Shown here: in pieces, positions 28,297 to 38,402 of the stretch | How positions within the stretch are numbered: the first letter of the stretch is position 1 | Layout: every line of letters begins with the position of its first letter | Source: Nematocida homosporus | Taxonomy: Eukaryota > Microsporidia | Length of the DNA: 64,000 bases | Assembly (NCBI RefSeq): GCF_024244095.1 | Contig: NW_026250682.1 | Coordinates: forward strand, 1-64,000 | Direction of reading: 5' to 3' | Notes under the pieces: model-generated | Database searches by the model: none | What the model saw: only the letters and a program-made list of their open reading frames with translations | What the model was told of the DNA's origin: nothing | Program-made: the position numbers and the translations under genes

Positions 28297-28725
28297 GTTT
28301 TTACCAATTTTGGCTATCTTTATAACACATTTAATCAGTAATTTTTGAATAAATCATTTCAATTTTTCACATTACTGATAATTAATAGAAGATTAACTTA
28401 TTCTAAAATTATGCTGTTTAGACTGGAATGATAAGAATTCTTGGCCTAACCAGCAATGACAGCTTAAAGTCATCTAACAATAAACACGGCCGCTCCAATA
28501 TCAATTTGATTTAATTTCACTCAACTTAGTTTAACGTAACTCAACTCCAAATCACACTACACTACACCACACCACTTAACCAAACTCAATACTAAGCACA
28601 CCACACCACTTAACCCAACTCAATACTAAGCACACCACGCCACTTAACCCAACTCAATACTAACTAAATACTAACTAAATACTAACTCAATCTGTATAGC
28701 TAATTTATTGACTGATACAATTTGT
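28297..28725. other. Intergenic spacer with 34-bp repeats
   Basis: AT-rich sequence without a gene to about 28,500 is followed by repeat-rich DNA. A 34-base unit is present three times at about 28565-28670. Confidence 0.6.
28565..28670 (+). repeat. Three 34-bp tandem units
   Basis: The landmark ACCACTTAAC recurs at 28571, 28605 and about 28639. Each unit ends CAACTCAATACTAAG, a form of the dispersed repeat. Confidence 0.8.
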
Positions 28726-31338
28726 TCATGTGGTAGATGTACTTATGGAGGCCTTTCTTTGGGGGTGAACCAGAGGCGCATTTGCCCGAAAAACATCAAC
28801 CGTCTCTACACTTCCTTTTCGACGGCAGCGGACTTCAATGCTCTGCAAAGGCAGATGAAGAGTCTCTAATTCATTCAGCTGTGTTTGGACAGTTTGAAGA
28901 TCTTCATCACTAACAGCGCTCGAGGTAGATAGCACCAATTTGCCCGCCTGAGAAAAGAGCTGAACACTGCTGACAATGCTTTTAATAAGTTGCTGGGCTG
29001 TACGAGAAGTGTTGTTACCATTGAATATAGACTTCCAGACCGGATGCTGAACAAGTGCTTGGTCTTGCGACGTGGCGCTGCCTTTTTCAGATAACTCTGC
29101 CAGTGATGCAACTTCTAGAGCTATAGTTGAGGCCCGGTCAATGGCCTGCTGCAGCTCTCGAGTTTTCTGGTGAGCATGGTAGTCCCGGAGAGATAAAACT
29201 AGCGGCATGTCCTTGGTGTAAAGGGGTTTTAACTCAGGCCGGATTGGGCTAGTATTTGGGCCTGAAGAGTGGGCGTGTCCATAGCTTATGTACAACTTGC
29301 GAACTATTTGTCGAGCGATTAAACTTGACTCAATCTTTCCTAGCTGGCAGTCGATCGCCCAAAGCTCTTTAATCCGGTTTTGCGGCAACAAGTTGACTGC
29401 TTGGGTGAGAGTGGCTAAACTGGTAAAGCGGCAGTTTTGAAGTTCCACTACAACGCCTTTGTGGAAGACATAAACCTTCAAAATGTAGCAGACTATGGCT
29501 TCGTCAACGTTTGCTAGAGTTAAGTGCCGTAAAGTAGTCACCCGCTTAAAGAGAAGGTTGTCGTCGAGCGGCTGCTGTGCGTAGTTCTTTTTAAAGCGCT
29601 TCATCCAGTCGAATGTTGACGTAGCCGTTGTTTGGGGCTTTTTTGGCGCATGGAAGCATACATCTTTAATGGTTAGTCGATCGGCTTGAAGATTGCCGAA
29701 GTTTTGGAGTAGTAGGAAGAGAGCAAGGCCCTCTTGCGCTTTCACCTTGGCGTCTAATGTTGTGGCAGTGCCTTGGATAGTTAGCTCTTGATAGTGAATA
29801 CAGCTACACCAGATGGCAACGTGGCTATGTAGTTGCTTGAAGTAATTGGGATCGCGAATAAATATACTAAGATCGATGGTTTTGGGCTGGGCTACCTCTT
29901 GCTTTTCCTTTCGAATCGGGTGCTGCTTGATGCATTCGACTGGGAAGTCTGTTTCCACCATAGCTTCGGCGGGCGTAGAAATACTATACAGAAATGCTAG
30001 AGTTGTAAGAAGACGGTTATTGGGATGAACAGTGGGCGCGTAGAAAATACTATAGTTCTGGATAGACGGCATATATGCCTTGAGGCCAATAAAGGCAGCC
30101 CGAACACAGTCGCTGTGCAAACAAGGAGTTTCAGAGGGTAGAGAGACGTATAGCACATCCACGGTAATTGGGTTAGAACGCGGTCGCGACGGATCCTGGG
30201 TTTGTTTGTACCGCCTGTATGTGTCCTTGATTTGGGTCAGTAGTTGAGGCTTCCGGGGATTGAGATAGAGGTGGCGAATTTTCAAAGGCACTTGACAGGT
30301 CATCTCACAAAGTCGCGTAAAGGCCTCCCAATCAAGATCTATATCAAGCAAACTGTCGTTAGAGCGCTGCCAGGTTCGAGTTGAGGTAGTGGCGGGTTGG
30401 AAGGGCAGAGAAACTAACCTAACATTCGGAGGAAGGTATGAAAGAACACAACTGATGGTGTCGGCAAAAAGAAGGCGTAAAAGATTCAAGTCAATAGTTA
30501 GTGGGCCCATAGAACTTTGGCATTTGATAATCGACAAAGAGAAGTGGTCAAGCAACTCTATCCCTAGCAACCAGCTGAAGTCCTGAAGGTCGCAGTGCTT
30601 CGTATAAATACTCGTCACAGGACAACGGGCCCAACTCTTGGCAATAGTCTCAGCAACTGCTTGGTTGCAGCCATTCAGGACTATATCAACCGAGGCGATG
30701 GTCAGCCAGCCCTGCTGAGGGTCTGGCTCGGCTGCTGCCGCCGCAATCTCCTGCGGACTATACTTGATGTTATATACCATCAACAGATTACTTGTGATAG
30801 TAGCTAGGAGGTTTTTTAAAAACACAACTGAAATTCTATTGGTTTGGTTAAGATTGGGTGGTTGTTGAGCTGCCCCAAATATCACTAACCCGTGGCAGGT
30901 TAGTCCCTTTAGCAAACTAAGCTTTACTAACAAGGAGTTCCATACAATGTCGTTCGTGGTCCCATTCACTATGATTATCTTTGTGGCCAGCTCCTGTTTG
31001 TACTCCTCTCTTGTGGCACTATTGTCATTGCCATCGTCCGTGGGAATGTTATCTAATGCCTTATCAAGTGGCACATGGTTCATATCTTTAATTCGGGCTC
31101 GCAAGGCCGTTATGTGTTCCTGGGAGCTAGAGGTCTGGGTGGCTGTTGAGCGACTAGAACTTGCTAATGAGCCTTTTCGTACTGGCTGTTTAGTCGATCG
31201 TCGGCCGCCAGCGTCGATAAAAGAAAACAACCCAACGACAAGCACCAATCCGACTCCACAGAGCTGTTTAAAGAATAGAGATTTTGGGTGGCCACTAAGT
31301 ACTTGGTCTAGGCTAGCTTTAACCGCTTTAGTGTGCAT
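28726..31338 (-). CDS. Secreted large LRR-like hypothetical protein, 870 aa
   Basis: The ATG at 31338 gives a charged stretch, then a hydrophobic signal segment (CGVGLVLVVGLFSFIDAG, residues 27-44) whose core resembles the dispersed-repeat translation. The body contains irregular leucine-rich strands (for example Leu-Arg-His-Leu-Thr-Leu-Ala-Asn, and Leu-Gln-Asn-Cys-Arg-Phe-Thr-Ser-Leu), consistent with a degenerate LRR solenoid; I have not defined a repeat length. A Ser-Gly-Pro-Asn-Thr-Ser-Pro linker comes from repeat DNA. TTTTGATAACT lies upstream of the start, as at the 34562 start. It is probably exported; function is unknown. Confidence 0.7.
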   Translation of the reverse strand: MHTKAVKASLDQVLSGHPKSLFFKQLCGVGLVLVVGLFSFIDAGGRRSTKQPVRKGSLASSSRSTATQTSSSQEHITALRARIKDMNHVPLDKALDNIPTDDGNDNSATREEYKQELATKIIIVNGTTNDIVWNSLLVKLSLLKGLTCHGLVIFGAAQQPPNLNQTNRISVVFLKNLLATITSNLLMVYNIKYSPQEIAAAAAEPDPQQGWLTIASVDIVLNGCNQAVAETIAKSWARCPVTSIYTKHCDLQDFSWLLGIELLDHFSLSIIKCQSSMGPLTIDLNLLRLLFADTISCVLSYLPPNVRLVSLPFQPATTSTRTWQRSNDSLLDIDLDWEAFTRLCEMTCQVPLKIRHLYLNPRKPQLLTQIKDTYRRYKQTQDPSRPRSNPITVDVLYVSLPSETPCLHSDCVRAAFIGLKAYMPSIQNYSIFYAPTVHPNNRLLTTLAFLYSISTPAEAMVETDFPVECIKQHPIRKEKQEVAQPKTIDLSIFIRDPNYFKQLHSHVAIWCSCIHYQELTIQGTATTLDAKVKAQEGLALFLLLQNFGNLQADRLTIKDVCFHAPKKPQTTATSTFDWMKRFKKNYAQQPLDDNLLFKRVTTLRHLTLANVDEAIVCYILKVYVFHKGVVVELQNCRFTSLATLTQAVNLLPQNRIKELWAIDCQLGKIESSLIARQIVRKLYISYGHAHSSGPNTSPIRPELKPLYTKDMPLVLSLRDYHAHQKTRELQQAIDRASTIALEVASLAELSEKGSATSQDQALVQHPVWKSIFNGNNTSRTAQQLIKSIVSSVQLFSQAGKLVLSTSSAVSDEDLQTVQTQLNELETLHLPLQSIEVRCRRKGSVETVDVFRANAPLVHPQRKASISTSTT

Positions 31339-31387
31339 AGATTAGTACGACGAGTTATCAAAATCTCATTTAACCGCAAGCAAATGA

Positions 31388-31420
31388 TTGGGTTAGTATT
31401 GGGTTAGTATTATTGGGTTA
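31388..31420 (+). repeat. Dispersed GGGTTAGTATT repeat, three units
   Basis: Nearly perfect tandem units of TTGGGTTAGTA lie between two minus-strand genes. Confidence 0.7.
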
Positions 31421-31511
31421 TAAATCGGCCAATTGTTGTTTATTAGGCAGCTGTTTTTGATAAGAGATAATGTAGGTTAGATAGATGCTGCCTTAATTAG
31501 AGAGGGCCAAA

Positions 31512-34500
31512 TCAAGAGGGTTTAGCTCTTTTTAAAGGCGTGTTGTTCGAAGTGGTGTCGTTGGATGACTGTCTTCTTGGATGGCTCTGTATAACGGAAG
31601 GTCTGGCAGCTGTAGAGCTTGCCTGAATATTATTGGAGTCCATCTGGTAAGTAGCATCGGCATCTACATCCTTATCTAATAAAGTGATAGGGCAAGCAAC
31701 AAATGGTTCTTGATGGAAGTTAAACGGATTATGAGTAATGAACTGACAGAGCTCAGCAAGCGTGACACAACGGCCTAGCTCGTGCAGTTGTTCAACAAAC
31801 AAAGGATCATTCCAATAGTGCTCCCAATGCCTGATGAGTTGGATCGGAGTTTGAAGCTTACTTAGTTCCAAGAACGGGGCATTAAATAGAATATCCCGTT
31901 TATACGCTTCGAACTGTTGAACTGTTAATGTTTTAAGAATGGCAAGCGCATTGTTGCACAGCGACTTGGTTATGCTACTGAGTCTGTTCTGTGCAGACTT
32001 GTTCTTTTTATCACTGATAAAACCGAAAAGAATCGTTTGATTGACTACATCGGCATCAAACTTTATACTCTGAACATCTGGGCAGTTCGAGGTAGCAGTT
32101 AAATGCTCAAGTAGATGAACCAGCAGCTTAGTAAGGAAAAACTGCCGAAAGAGCTGTTCGCCAGTAGGAGAACACGACCACACTTGGCACCAGGCCGCGG
32201 TGTTTGGGGAGACATCAGCCGGCTTACCGCTATCTTGTGTCTGAATAGCAGCGGCTGGCTCAGCTAGGCTCGTTTTCAGAACCTCTTCAACGGCGGGATT
32301 TAACTTGGTATTATAAACAAGTATTTGTATTCGACAGGGTTGGATAAGACGTGGCTGGAGATAATTTATAGTGGCCAGATGGTCCAGACACAACTGGGGC
32401 GAAATGGCCTCTCGTCGGGTTCGCTGGAGCATTGTGAAGGAACGCAGTGAGCTGGTAGAGGTTATAAATTCTTTGGTGAAGTATAGAGTAGCCGCTTTCT
32501 TTGTGTCTATTAAACTAACTTTATCAGCGATTGGAGTTTTTGCTGCCATTTTAAAGTACTGCATAAAGAAGGTGTACATGCCCTCATTGACAAAATCCCG
32601 GGGACCGTAGAACGCAATAATGATTTGGCGTGCCTCGTTGATCTTCAGATCAACACGAGCAATTAACCGGCTAGATCGGCATTTATCAAGATAAGCTAAT
32701 AAATATCCAACAATTTCAATGTACTCAGTTATACCTAGGGTGGGCGAAAGATCAAACTCTACAGATATACTACTATTAATTGGCGCGGACCCTAAAAAAG
32801 TGACTGCTTTCACTACAAGCTTACCCGATGGTAGATTAGTGCGGGCAGTTACGGTCTGAACGTGCCGTGATTGAAACTCCGTTTGTTGTATTAACTCAAT
32901 GAGAATTGCACGGGCTGATTCGGTCTTGTTGGATACTAATAACGGACTAACCAGCCCAATAGAGCTAGCAAGCGAGTGTATCGGAGATGTGCGAAACGTA
33001 TAGCACACATTATGAGTATAATCGATCCAATCGGCATTCATATGAACAAAGTCGTCTTGGAAGTAGCGCACCCAATGACTTGTCTGAGCCAAAGCCTTCA
33101 ATACAGTGATAACGTCTGCGTGGGTTACTTGAGTTAACGGTGAGGCTTCCGACGGCTTTCCTTTCAAACTAATCTTATCAATTTCGAAAATCTGTTCTTC
33201 ATAAGAGAGATATCTTGGTGGCCTACTTTGGCTTCTTAATCGCATCTCACGGATAATTGTGTTAATTCTTGCTTGGTCTAAGAAAGACTGCAGATCATCC
33301 AAATACGATTTTAGCAGATTGCTTATTGTTAGAACATCTGTCTGAGTGCAGACCTGCAAGTAGAATTCCATGCTTATATAAGGAACTTGGTTGATTTCTA
33401 TATACCGAGCCTGTCCCGCCAGAAGACTTTTGTTCACTTTTAGAGTATGAAGCAGCGAATTTCGGTGTTCACAATTCAAAAGAAAGCAGATTAGATCTAT
33501 ACACTCCCGGGGCTTGTCGGTAATTTCATTTTCATGTATACCAAGCACCATATCAATACTAAAGTGATGGTGTTTGTCTTTCCTAGTAGGCAATGGAGAG
33601 AGCGAGTTGTAGTGTATAATCCCCCCGATGATATGGGTTAGTGGGGTCGAGGTGTTTGACTCGAGTTCAGCCATGCCTGCAAAGGGCCAGATTGGTTTCT
33701 CAAAAGCCGGCATGGTGGCTAACACGTGATATACTATTTTCTTCAGCATATTCATCTCGCCCTTATATTTGATAGCAAGGCGGATTAAACCGGGTTGTGC
33801 TAAATACTCCCATAGCTTCTGTACATTAAGTAGAGTGGGAGTGATGCTGGGTTGCGGTATATAAGGCGGGACCTTCCTAGTCACAAAGCCTTGACTGTGT
33901 GCTAGACGTATCCGGTGATTGATTTCAGTTTGTGTTGGCGGAAGTGTCTTAAATGCATTAGTGAGTTCAACTGCCTTCTGGAAACACGGCTCTTTAAACT
34001 GGTACTTCAAAATTCCCAGCAGACCGGTTAAGATTTCTTCAAAGAAAAGCCCTGTTTGCTTGTTAAGATGGAAAAGCATTCGAATACTGTCCTCCTCAAA
34101 ATGAACATTGGCCTGGGCCACATCACGCATAAGTTTCTTCAAATCATCGCTAGCATATTCTAAGTTGTTTGAACACAGTAGAAGAAGCAACATCTGCTTT
34201 AAACAGGCCATGGGTTGAACAACAGACCCCGACTGAGCAGCCTTATCCAACCCAACGATTATTTCAATCAACCCACCACTACTCATCTCCATGTTAACTG
34301 GATAAGCGGCCAAAGCCACCTTCATTAAATTGTTAGGTTGTTGGATAGTATCATATTTACACGGATCTAAATTACTAAACATGTATCCTTCTTGAACTAC
34401 ATCGGCAGTCATTACATAACCCAAAAGCAAACCCAATACTAAACCAACACTAACCCATCGCTTATCTCTTCTCAGCACTAACCCCATCGGTGAATAAGAC

Positions 34501-34562
34501 AGTTGACTATATGTATCATATCGGCTCGATGTCCTTGAACAATTGCCATCAATCTTCCACAT
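31512..34562 (-). CDS. Second M16-like protein lacking the zinc motif, about 1016 aa
   Basis: The first ATG in the open frame is 34562. An ATG at 34487 would put the hydrophobic segment (WVSVGLVLGLLLGYVMTA) nearer the start and may be the real one. The protein has insulysin-like architecture: Gln-Pro-Asn-Asn-Leu near 75-79, then Met-Ala-Cys-Leu-Lys-Gln-Met-Leu (118-125) at the expected HxxEH position, with His, Glu and His replaced. Near 620-650, Ser-Ile-Ser-Val-Glu-Phe-Asp-Leu followed by an amphipathic helix matches the M16 second half-domain closely. The tail is Ser/Pro-rich and ends in a basic Pro-Leu-Lys-Arg-Ala-Lys patch. It is probably a diverged paralogue of the 10064 gene, and non-catalytic. 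Confidence 0.65.
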   Translation of the reverse strand: MWKIDGNCSRTSSRYDTYSQLSYSPMGLVLRRDKRWVSVGLVLGLLLGYVMTADVVQEGYMFSNLDPCKYDTIQQPNNLMKVALAAYPVNMEMSSGGLIEIIVGLDKAAQSGSVVQPMACLKQMLLLLLCSNNLEYASDDLKKLMRDVAQANVHFEEDSIRMLFHLNKQTGLFFEEILTGLLGILKYQFKEPCFQKAVELTNAFKTLPPTQTEINHRIRLAHSQGFVTRKVPPYIPQPSITPTLLNVQKLWEYLAQPGLIRLAIKYKGEMNMLKKIVYHVLATMPAFEKPIWPFAGMAELESNTSTPLTHIIGGIIHYNSLSPLPTRKDKHHHFSIDMVLGIHENEITDKPRECIDLICFLLNCEHRNSLLHTLKVNKSLLAGQARYIEINQVPYISMEFYLQVCTQTDVLTISNLLKSYLDDLQSFLDQARINTIIREMRLRSQSRPPRYLSYEEQIFEIDKISLKGKPSEASPLTQVTHADVITVLKALAQTSHWVRYFQDDFVHMNADWIDYTHNVCYTFRTSPIHSLASSIGLVSPLLVSNKTESARAILIELIQQTEFQSRHVQTVTARTNLPSGKLVVKAVTFLGSAPINSSISVEFDLSPTLGITEYIEIVGYLLAYLDKCRSSRLIARVDLKINEARQIIIAFYGPRDFVNEGMYTFFMQYFKMAAKTPIADKVSLIDTKKAATLYFTKEFITSTSSLRSFTMLQRTRREAISPQLCLDHLATINYLQPRLIQPCRIQILVYNTKLNPAVEEVLKTSLAEPAAAIQTQDSGKPADVSPNTAAWCQVWSCSPTGEQLFRQFFLTKLLVHLLEHLTATSNCPDVQSIKFDADVVNQTILFGFISDKKNKSAQNRLSSITKSLCNNALAILKTLTVQQFEAYKRDILFNAPFLELSKLQTPIQLIRHWEHYWNDPLFVEQLHELGRCVTLAELCQFITHNPFNFHQEPFVACPITLLDKDVDADATYQMDSNNIQASSTAARPSVIQSHPRRQSSNDTTSNNTPLKRAKPS

Positions 34563-34721
34563 ATTAGTTATCAAGGGTTAACAAGTAAGGACAAAAATAA
34601 AGCTGAACATTCCAAAAACCTAAAACCTTCCATAAAAGGAAAACTTTCTCAAAAAGAAGCCTAATAAAAACCAAAATTTCCCATTTAGTCATAATAAAGA
34701 TAATTCAAACTAATCCCATTT

Positions 34722-35567
34722 TTACTTAGTCAATGCATCATTGGGTTTGGATTTACGTTGACGCGGTTGTGAAGAGGATTCGTCAGTAAATGGGTTAGAT
34801 ATGAAAGTAGGAGGGAAAGTGGGCTCTATCGCAGGTTTAGTATTGGGATTTTGGGGGGAAAGAGCGTTATCATCTGGACTAGGTGTGGGCTTAGGGGGGA
34901 GGACTGCGTTATCAAGTGGTTTTTCTTTTGATCTTGGTATTGGAATAGGACCGGGTTTATGTTTGCGTTTGGGCAATGGGCTGGTGTTGGGGGTAGTTCT
35001 GCCATAGGGCTTAGTAAAGGGCTCGGACTCTGATATGGGTTCGAGATAAGACTTATCAAGTGAGACTGGTTCATTTGGATCATCGGTCACCTCATACCCA
35101 ATTGAATTGAAACCCTCGTCAGTTTCGTCCTTCCCCGCTTGGTTAGGCTTGGAACAAGCATTGACTTCTTCTTTTTCCTCATTGTTTGGCTTCTTATCTT
35201 CTTCTTTCTCTGGTTGATAATTTGATTGTCCCTGGCTTTTGTCTGTTTTTGGAGCTGCGATTGACCCAGAACCGGGCGGCTTTCTATCATCATCATCTAA
35301 CACGTCTTTTGTTTCGGTACGCCTGTCCTCGTATTTCTCTTTGGATAGATCATCGTTTTTGTTTTTAGTTAACTCACTAGAGATAATACTTGCTTCGCAT
35401 GGTTTTGGGCCTATATGCTCATGTGCCATTAATTCACAAGTTTCAGGTATCTCATTTGCCCTAGCATTAATACCACCCGAAAATATAAAATACCACCCCA
35501 GACCCACCGCAGCTATACCCGCCCCAAGCACACAACTAGCCATTAATACCTGTCTATTCTTAAGCAT
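34722..35567 (-). CDS. Anchored, disordered Pro/Lys/Glu-rich protein, 281 aa
   Basis: A perfect TTTTGAGATAGCA box abuts the start region. The N-terminus has a hydrophobic anchor (LMASCVLGAGIAAVGLGWYFIFSG, residues 8-31). The rest is almost wholly low complexity: acidic-basic runs to about 150, then Pro-rich blocks (KPGPIPIPRSKEKP, PPKPTPSPDDN) and a basic tail. No folded domain is visible. A Pro-Asn-Thr-Lys-Pro stretch is repeat DNA. It is likely exposed to the lumen or outside, with a disordered tail; function is unknown. Confidence 0.7.
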   Translation of the reverse strand: MLKNRQVLMASCVLGAGIAAVGLGWYFIFSGGINARANEIPETCELMAHEHIGPKPCEASIISSELTKNKNDDLSKEKYEDRRTETKDVLDDDDRKPPGSGSIAAPKTDKSQGQSNYQPEKEEDKKPNNEEKEEVNACSKPNQAGKDETDEGFNSIGYEVTDDPNEPVSLDKSYLEPISESEPFTKPYGRTTPNTSPLPKRKHKPGPIPIPRSKEKPLDNAVLPPKPTPSPDDNALSPQNPNTKPAIEPTFPPTFISNPFTDESSSQPRQRKSKPNDALTK

Positions 35568-35568
35568 G

Positions 35569-35581
35569 TGCTATCTCAAAA
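35569..35581 (-). promoter_or_regulatory. GAGATA box upstream of the 35567 start
   Basis: On the minus strand TTTTGAGATAGCA lies one base before the ATG. It is the rightmost copy of the box seen in the window. Confidence 0.55.
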
Positions 35582-36206
35582 TGTTTTTGGGGTAAATACT
35601 CTAACTCAATCACAGATCTCCTAAATCTAGGATCACTTTTCAAGTCGAGTACAAAAAATATCCGAAAGGTGCCACTAACCCAAAACTACCACAACTCAAA
35701 ACTACCCACATAACTCACTACTATCTCACTACTACCTCACTACTACCTCAATCTAAATAATCATAACAACAATTCAACCCAACCCAATACCAACACAATC
35801 TAATTCATCACAAATTAGCACTCTTTATTCCCACTAACCCAATACTAACCCAATACATAGTCGAAAAGGGCTGTAACTATATAATGCGGTTCTTTATCCG
35901 ATTATTGATTATACACAGACACTTACTAGTCTCTACCGCACATGTCTAGCCCAAATCTAGCACAATACCATCGTCCCAAACAGTCTATCCAGACTTTCTT
36001 TATCTACTCACTGGACTGGTATTAAGTTGGGCATAGTTGTTACAAATCGCACCATTGTCCTAAGTCAGCTTATTCCTTTTCCTAATTTAACGAAACACAA
36101 CCCACTACTAACTCAACTCAACTCAACCCACCACCAACATAACCCACTACCAACATAACCCACTACCAACATAACCCAACATAACATAACCCACTACCAA
36201 CTCAAT
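35582..36206. other. Intergenic spacer at the boundary to core genes
   Basis: No gene is seen. It has TACTACCTCA repeats at about 35718-35750, dispersed-repeat units near 35840-35860, and 16-base tandem units (ACCAACATAACCCACT) at about 36132-36178. To its right, signal-peptide genes give way to conserved genes. Confidence 0.5.
36132..36178 (+). repeat. 16-bp tandem repeat, about three units
   Basis: The unit ACCAACATAACCCACT repeats, with a degenerate fourth copy ending near 36198. Confidence 0.8.
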
Positions 36207-36593
36207 CTAATCTAAACTTTCAATAATCAAGCACTGGGAGCAGAAGATACTAAAACAGTTCTCAGAAAGGACAGCGTTACACACCAAACAATGCTGGTAT
36301 GCCCCATCCGTCTGAGCCTCCACATTGTCACTAGCACCACTATCCTTGCGAACAGCCTTCTTCTGACCCCGATTAAGCGAGGTCACCTGTACTAAATCCA
36401 CTAGCTCATCGGGCTCTTTCTTAGCAATCTCCACCAGATTCACGATTTTGAAGACTTTAACTCCCTCGGCATTTTCATAGCTAGTTACGGACCCGCTGAA
36501 ACCGTTCTCTTTGTTCTCCCCGCACTCTTTTAACGCCTTCCGCGACTCTCCTACCTCCTCCTTTGGCCGCTGGGCCTCCTCCTTCGGAATCAT
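36207..36593 (-). CDS. Hypothetical zinc-ribbon-like protein, 128 aa
   Basis: There is no signal peptide. The N-terminal half is Lys/Glu-rich and probably disordered. The C-terminus has two Cys-x-x-Cys pairs (CLVC and CSQC) 14 residues apart, a spacing compatible with a small zinc ribbon. GAAAAAG lies just before the ATG. It is divergent from the Brn1 gene with 232 bases between. The family is not recognised; a nuclear or regulatory role is a guess. Confidence 0.6.
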   Translation of the reverse strand: MIPKEEAQRPKEEVGESRKALKECGENKENGFSGSVTSYENAEGVKVFKIVNLVEIAKKEPDELVDLVQVTSLNRGQKKAVRKDSGASDNVEAQTDGAYQHCLVCNAVLSENCFSIFCSQCLIIESLD

Positions 36594-36825
36594 CTTTTTC
36601 AGATACCCAGCTAGAGATAATATCCAATGATTGTATTCATATAACCCAAAAGAACAAAAGTAAAATACTAATCTCCCAAGATAGCATATTTGCTAAGTTT
36701 ACACCCAATCAACATATAATACGTTAAATTAAACATCCTCCAGCCAATATCAAGACACTACAGCCACTACTAGACTACAAACCACGATTATTATCACCCC
36801 ATTTTATTTCACTAATTTACTTGGT

Positions 36826-38402
36826 ATGAAGGAAAGAGACATTGCTGAACTACTTAAAGAGTCGACCGATGCCAAAATCAACGCCAAGAACACGTGGCAG
36901 TCCACTCTGATTGATGAGTTTTCTAATATCGACCGGTTTAAAGAAGATACAACTCAAAGCACTAACTTCCAGCACGCCAGCATTGTTTTAGATGGCTGTG
37001 TTCGTGTTTACAGCACTAGAGTCGATAGTGTTGTTGATGAGGCCGATCGGCTAATGGAGTCAATTGGCCGCACCAAAGAACCTGAAAAGCCTAAATTTCG
37101 CGAAAAACGCCATCCGACCATTGAGCCTAACCCAGAAGCTATCTCACTACCCAAAAAGACCGTCTCTCCAGATAGCGAAATTCTTGAGTATCTCTCCAGA
37201 GAATCAAAAGAAGGAGATACACGCGGACTTCTTCTTAATCTTCTTTGTTGGAGTGATAGCACAGGCATTAGTCTTGTTACTCCCCAGCCAATTCCAGCAC
37301 CCGAGCACATTCCTTTCGCCCCTACCCACCTTCTTAACCAACCGCCTAAGTCCATTAGTCCCATGTTTGCCCAGTTTACACCCGATAAATCTTTAGACGA
37401 CTTAGCCATTCCCACCTACGCCTACCAAATCAGCTACGACAATGAACCCATGCCCCACATACCTCCACCCGATCTTGATGACTTCCCAGCCGAACTCTCA
37501 CCTGATGATCCACCCGAATTCAATGACTATCCCCATCCCACTCAAACACAAACTCAAGACAACCCCGATCTCGCTCAGTCTTCCTCAACCACACTCTCTA
37601 GAGCCGAGCTGCGTCTAAGCATTTCGCCTTTTGGCTACTTTAAAGGCTGGGCCGGACCCGCCCACTGGAAAGTTCAGAAGCGAAAGAAGCCCTCACCAGC
37701 CGACACATCTAACAACAAAGACAAAAAGAAGCCCGAAATAGACTTCCTAACTGCCAGCCACCTCCCACTCAATCTTCTTTTTGAACCAGACGATAAAATC
37801 GTTCTTACACCCCAACAAATCACCGAAAGAAGGTCCTGCAACCACACCCTTCCCACCGACTACCACATCAAAGCCGAACACCTCTATCAAATGCTTCTCT
37901 TCCCCAACCAAATCTATCTCCAACTTACACCCACATCTATCCCTACCACCGCAACTCTATCACCAACTCCTCCATACTCTGCCGAAGCCGACTTTGATAT
38001 TGACTCACCCCCTAACAACAACACCCCGCCTTCACCAAATACCCCTACCACCCCAACTCNNNNNNNNNNNNNNNNNNNNNNNNNNNNNNNNNNNNNNNNN
38101 NNNNNNNNCCCACAGCCACACCATCTCTACTCTCCCAGCGTCTACTTCAAAGCGCACTTCGTAAAGCCCGCAAGAATGACATTGTCCGGGTCAAAGACCA
38201 TCTCTGGAGTGAAATAACCAAAGGCGAAACAAACCTCGATCACATCTACCACACTGTCCATGAAAAGGAAGTTTCTACTCAATTCTATCTTGTCTCCCTC
38301 CTCCATCTTGCCAATGAAAAGAACCTCCGAATTACATCCATCCACCCCAATACCCTTGCCCCTCTCACCGACCTGCACTTAACCGCCCCAACTCAACAAT
38401 AA
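36826..38402 (+). CDS. Condensin subunit Brn1/Barren (kleisin), split by an assembly gap
   Basis: The N-terminus contains Asn-Phe-Gln-His-Ala-Ser-Ile-Val-Leu-Asp-Gly-Cys-Val-Arg-Val-Tyr-Ser-x-Arg-Val-Asp-Ser-Val, the hallmark of Barren/CAP-H, and Gly-Pro-Ala-His-Trp-Lys occurs in the middle. After a 49-N gap (38060-38108) the coding frame resumes in a different phase at 38109 and runs to TAA at 38400-38402. It includes Leu-Arg-Lys-Ala-Arg-Lys, Val-Lys-Asp-His-Leu-Trp and the conserved Phe-Tyr-Leu-Val-Ser-Leu-Leu-His-Leu-Ala-Asn-Glu-Lys-Asn-Leu C-terminal motif. Brn1 bridges the Smc2-Smc4 heads in mitotic chromosome condensation. Reading straight through the Ns gives a false early stop at 38217. 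Confidence 0.85.
38060..38108. other. Assembly gap inside the Brn1 gene
   Basis: A run of 49 Ns. Coding phase differs on the two sides, so the true gap length is not 49 modulo 3. Confidence 0.95.

Noticed and set aside
31388..31420. GGGTTAG units as telomeric repeats
   Set aside because: Units are longer and variable (TTGGGTTAGTATT) and occur throughout coding DNA; no long terminal array is seen.
36826..38217. Brn1 ending at 38217
   Set aside because: The stop depends on reading through 49 Ns in one frame; another frame after the gap has the conserved Barren C-terminus.
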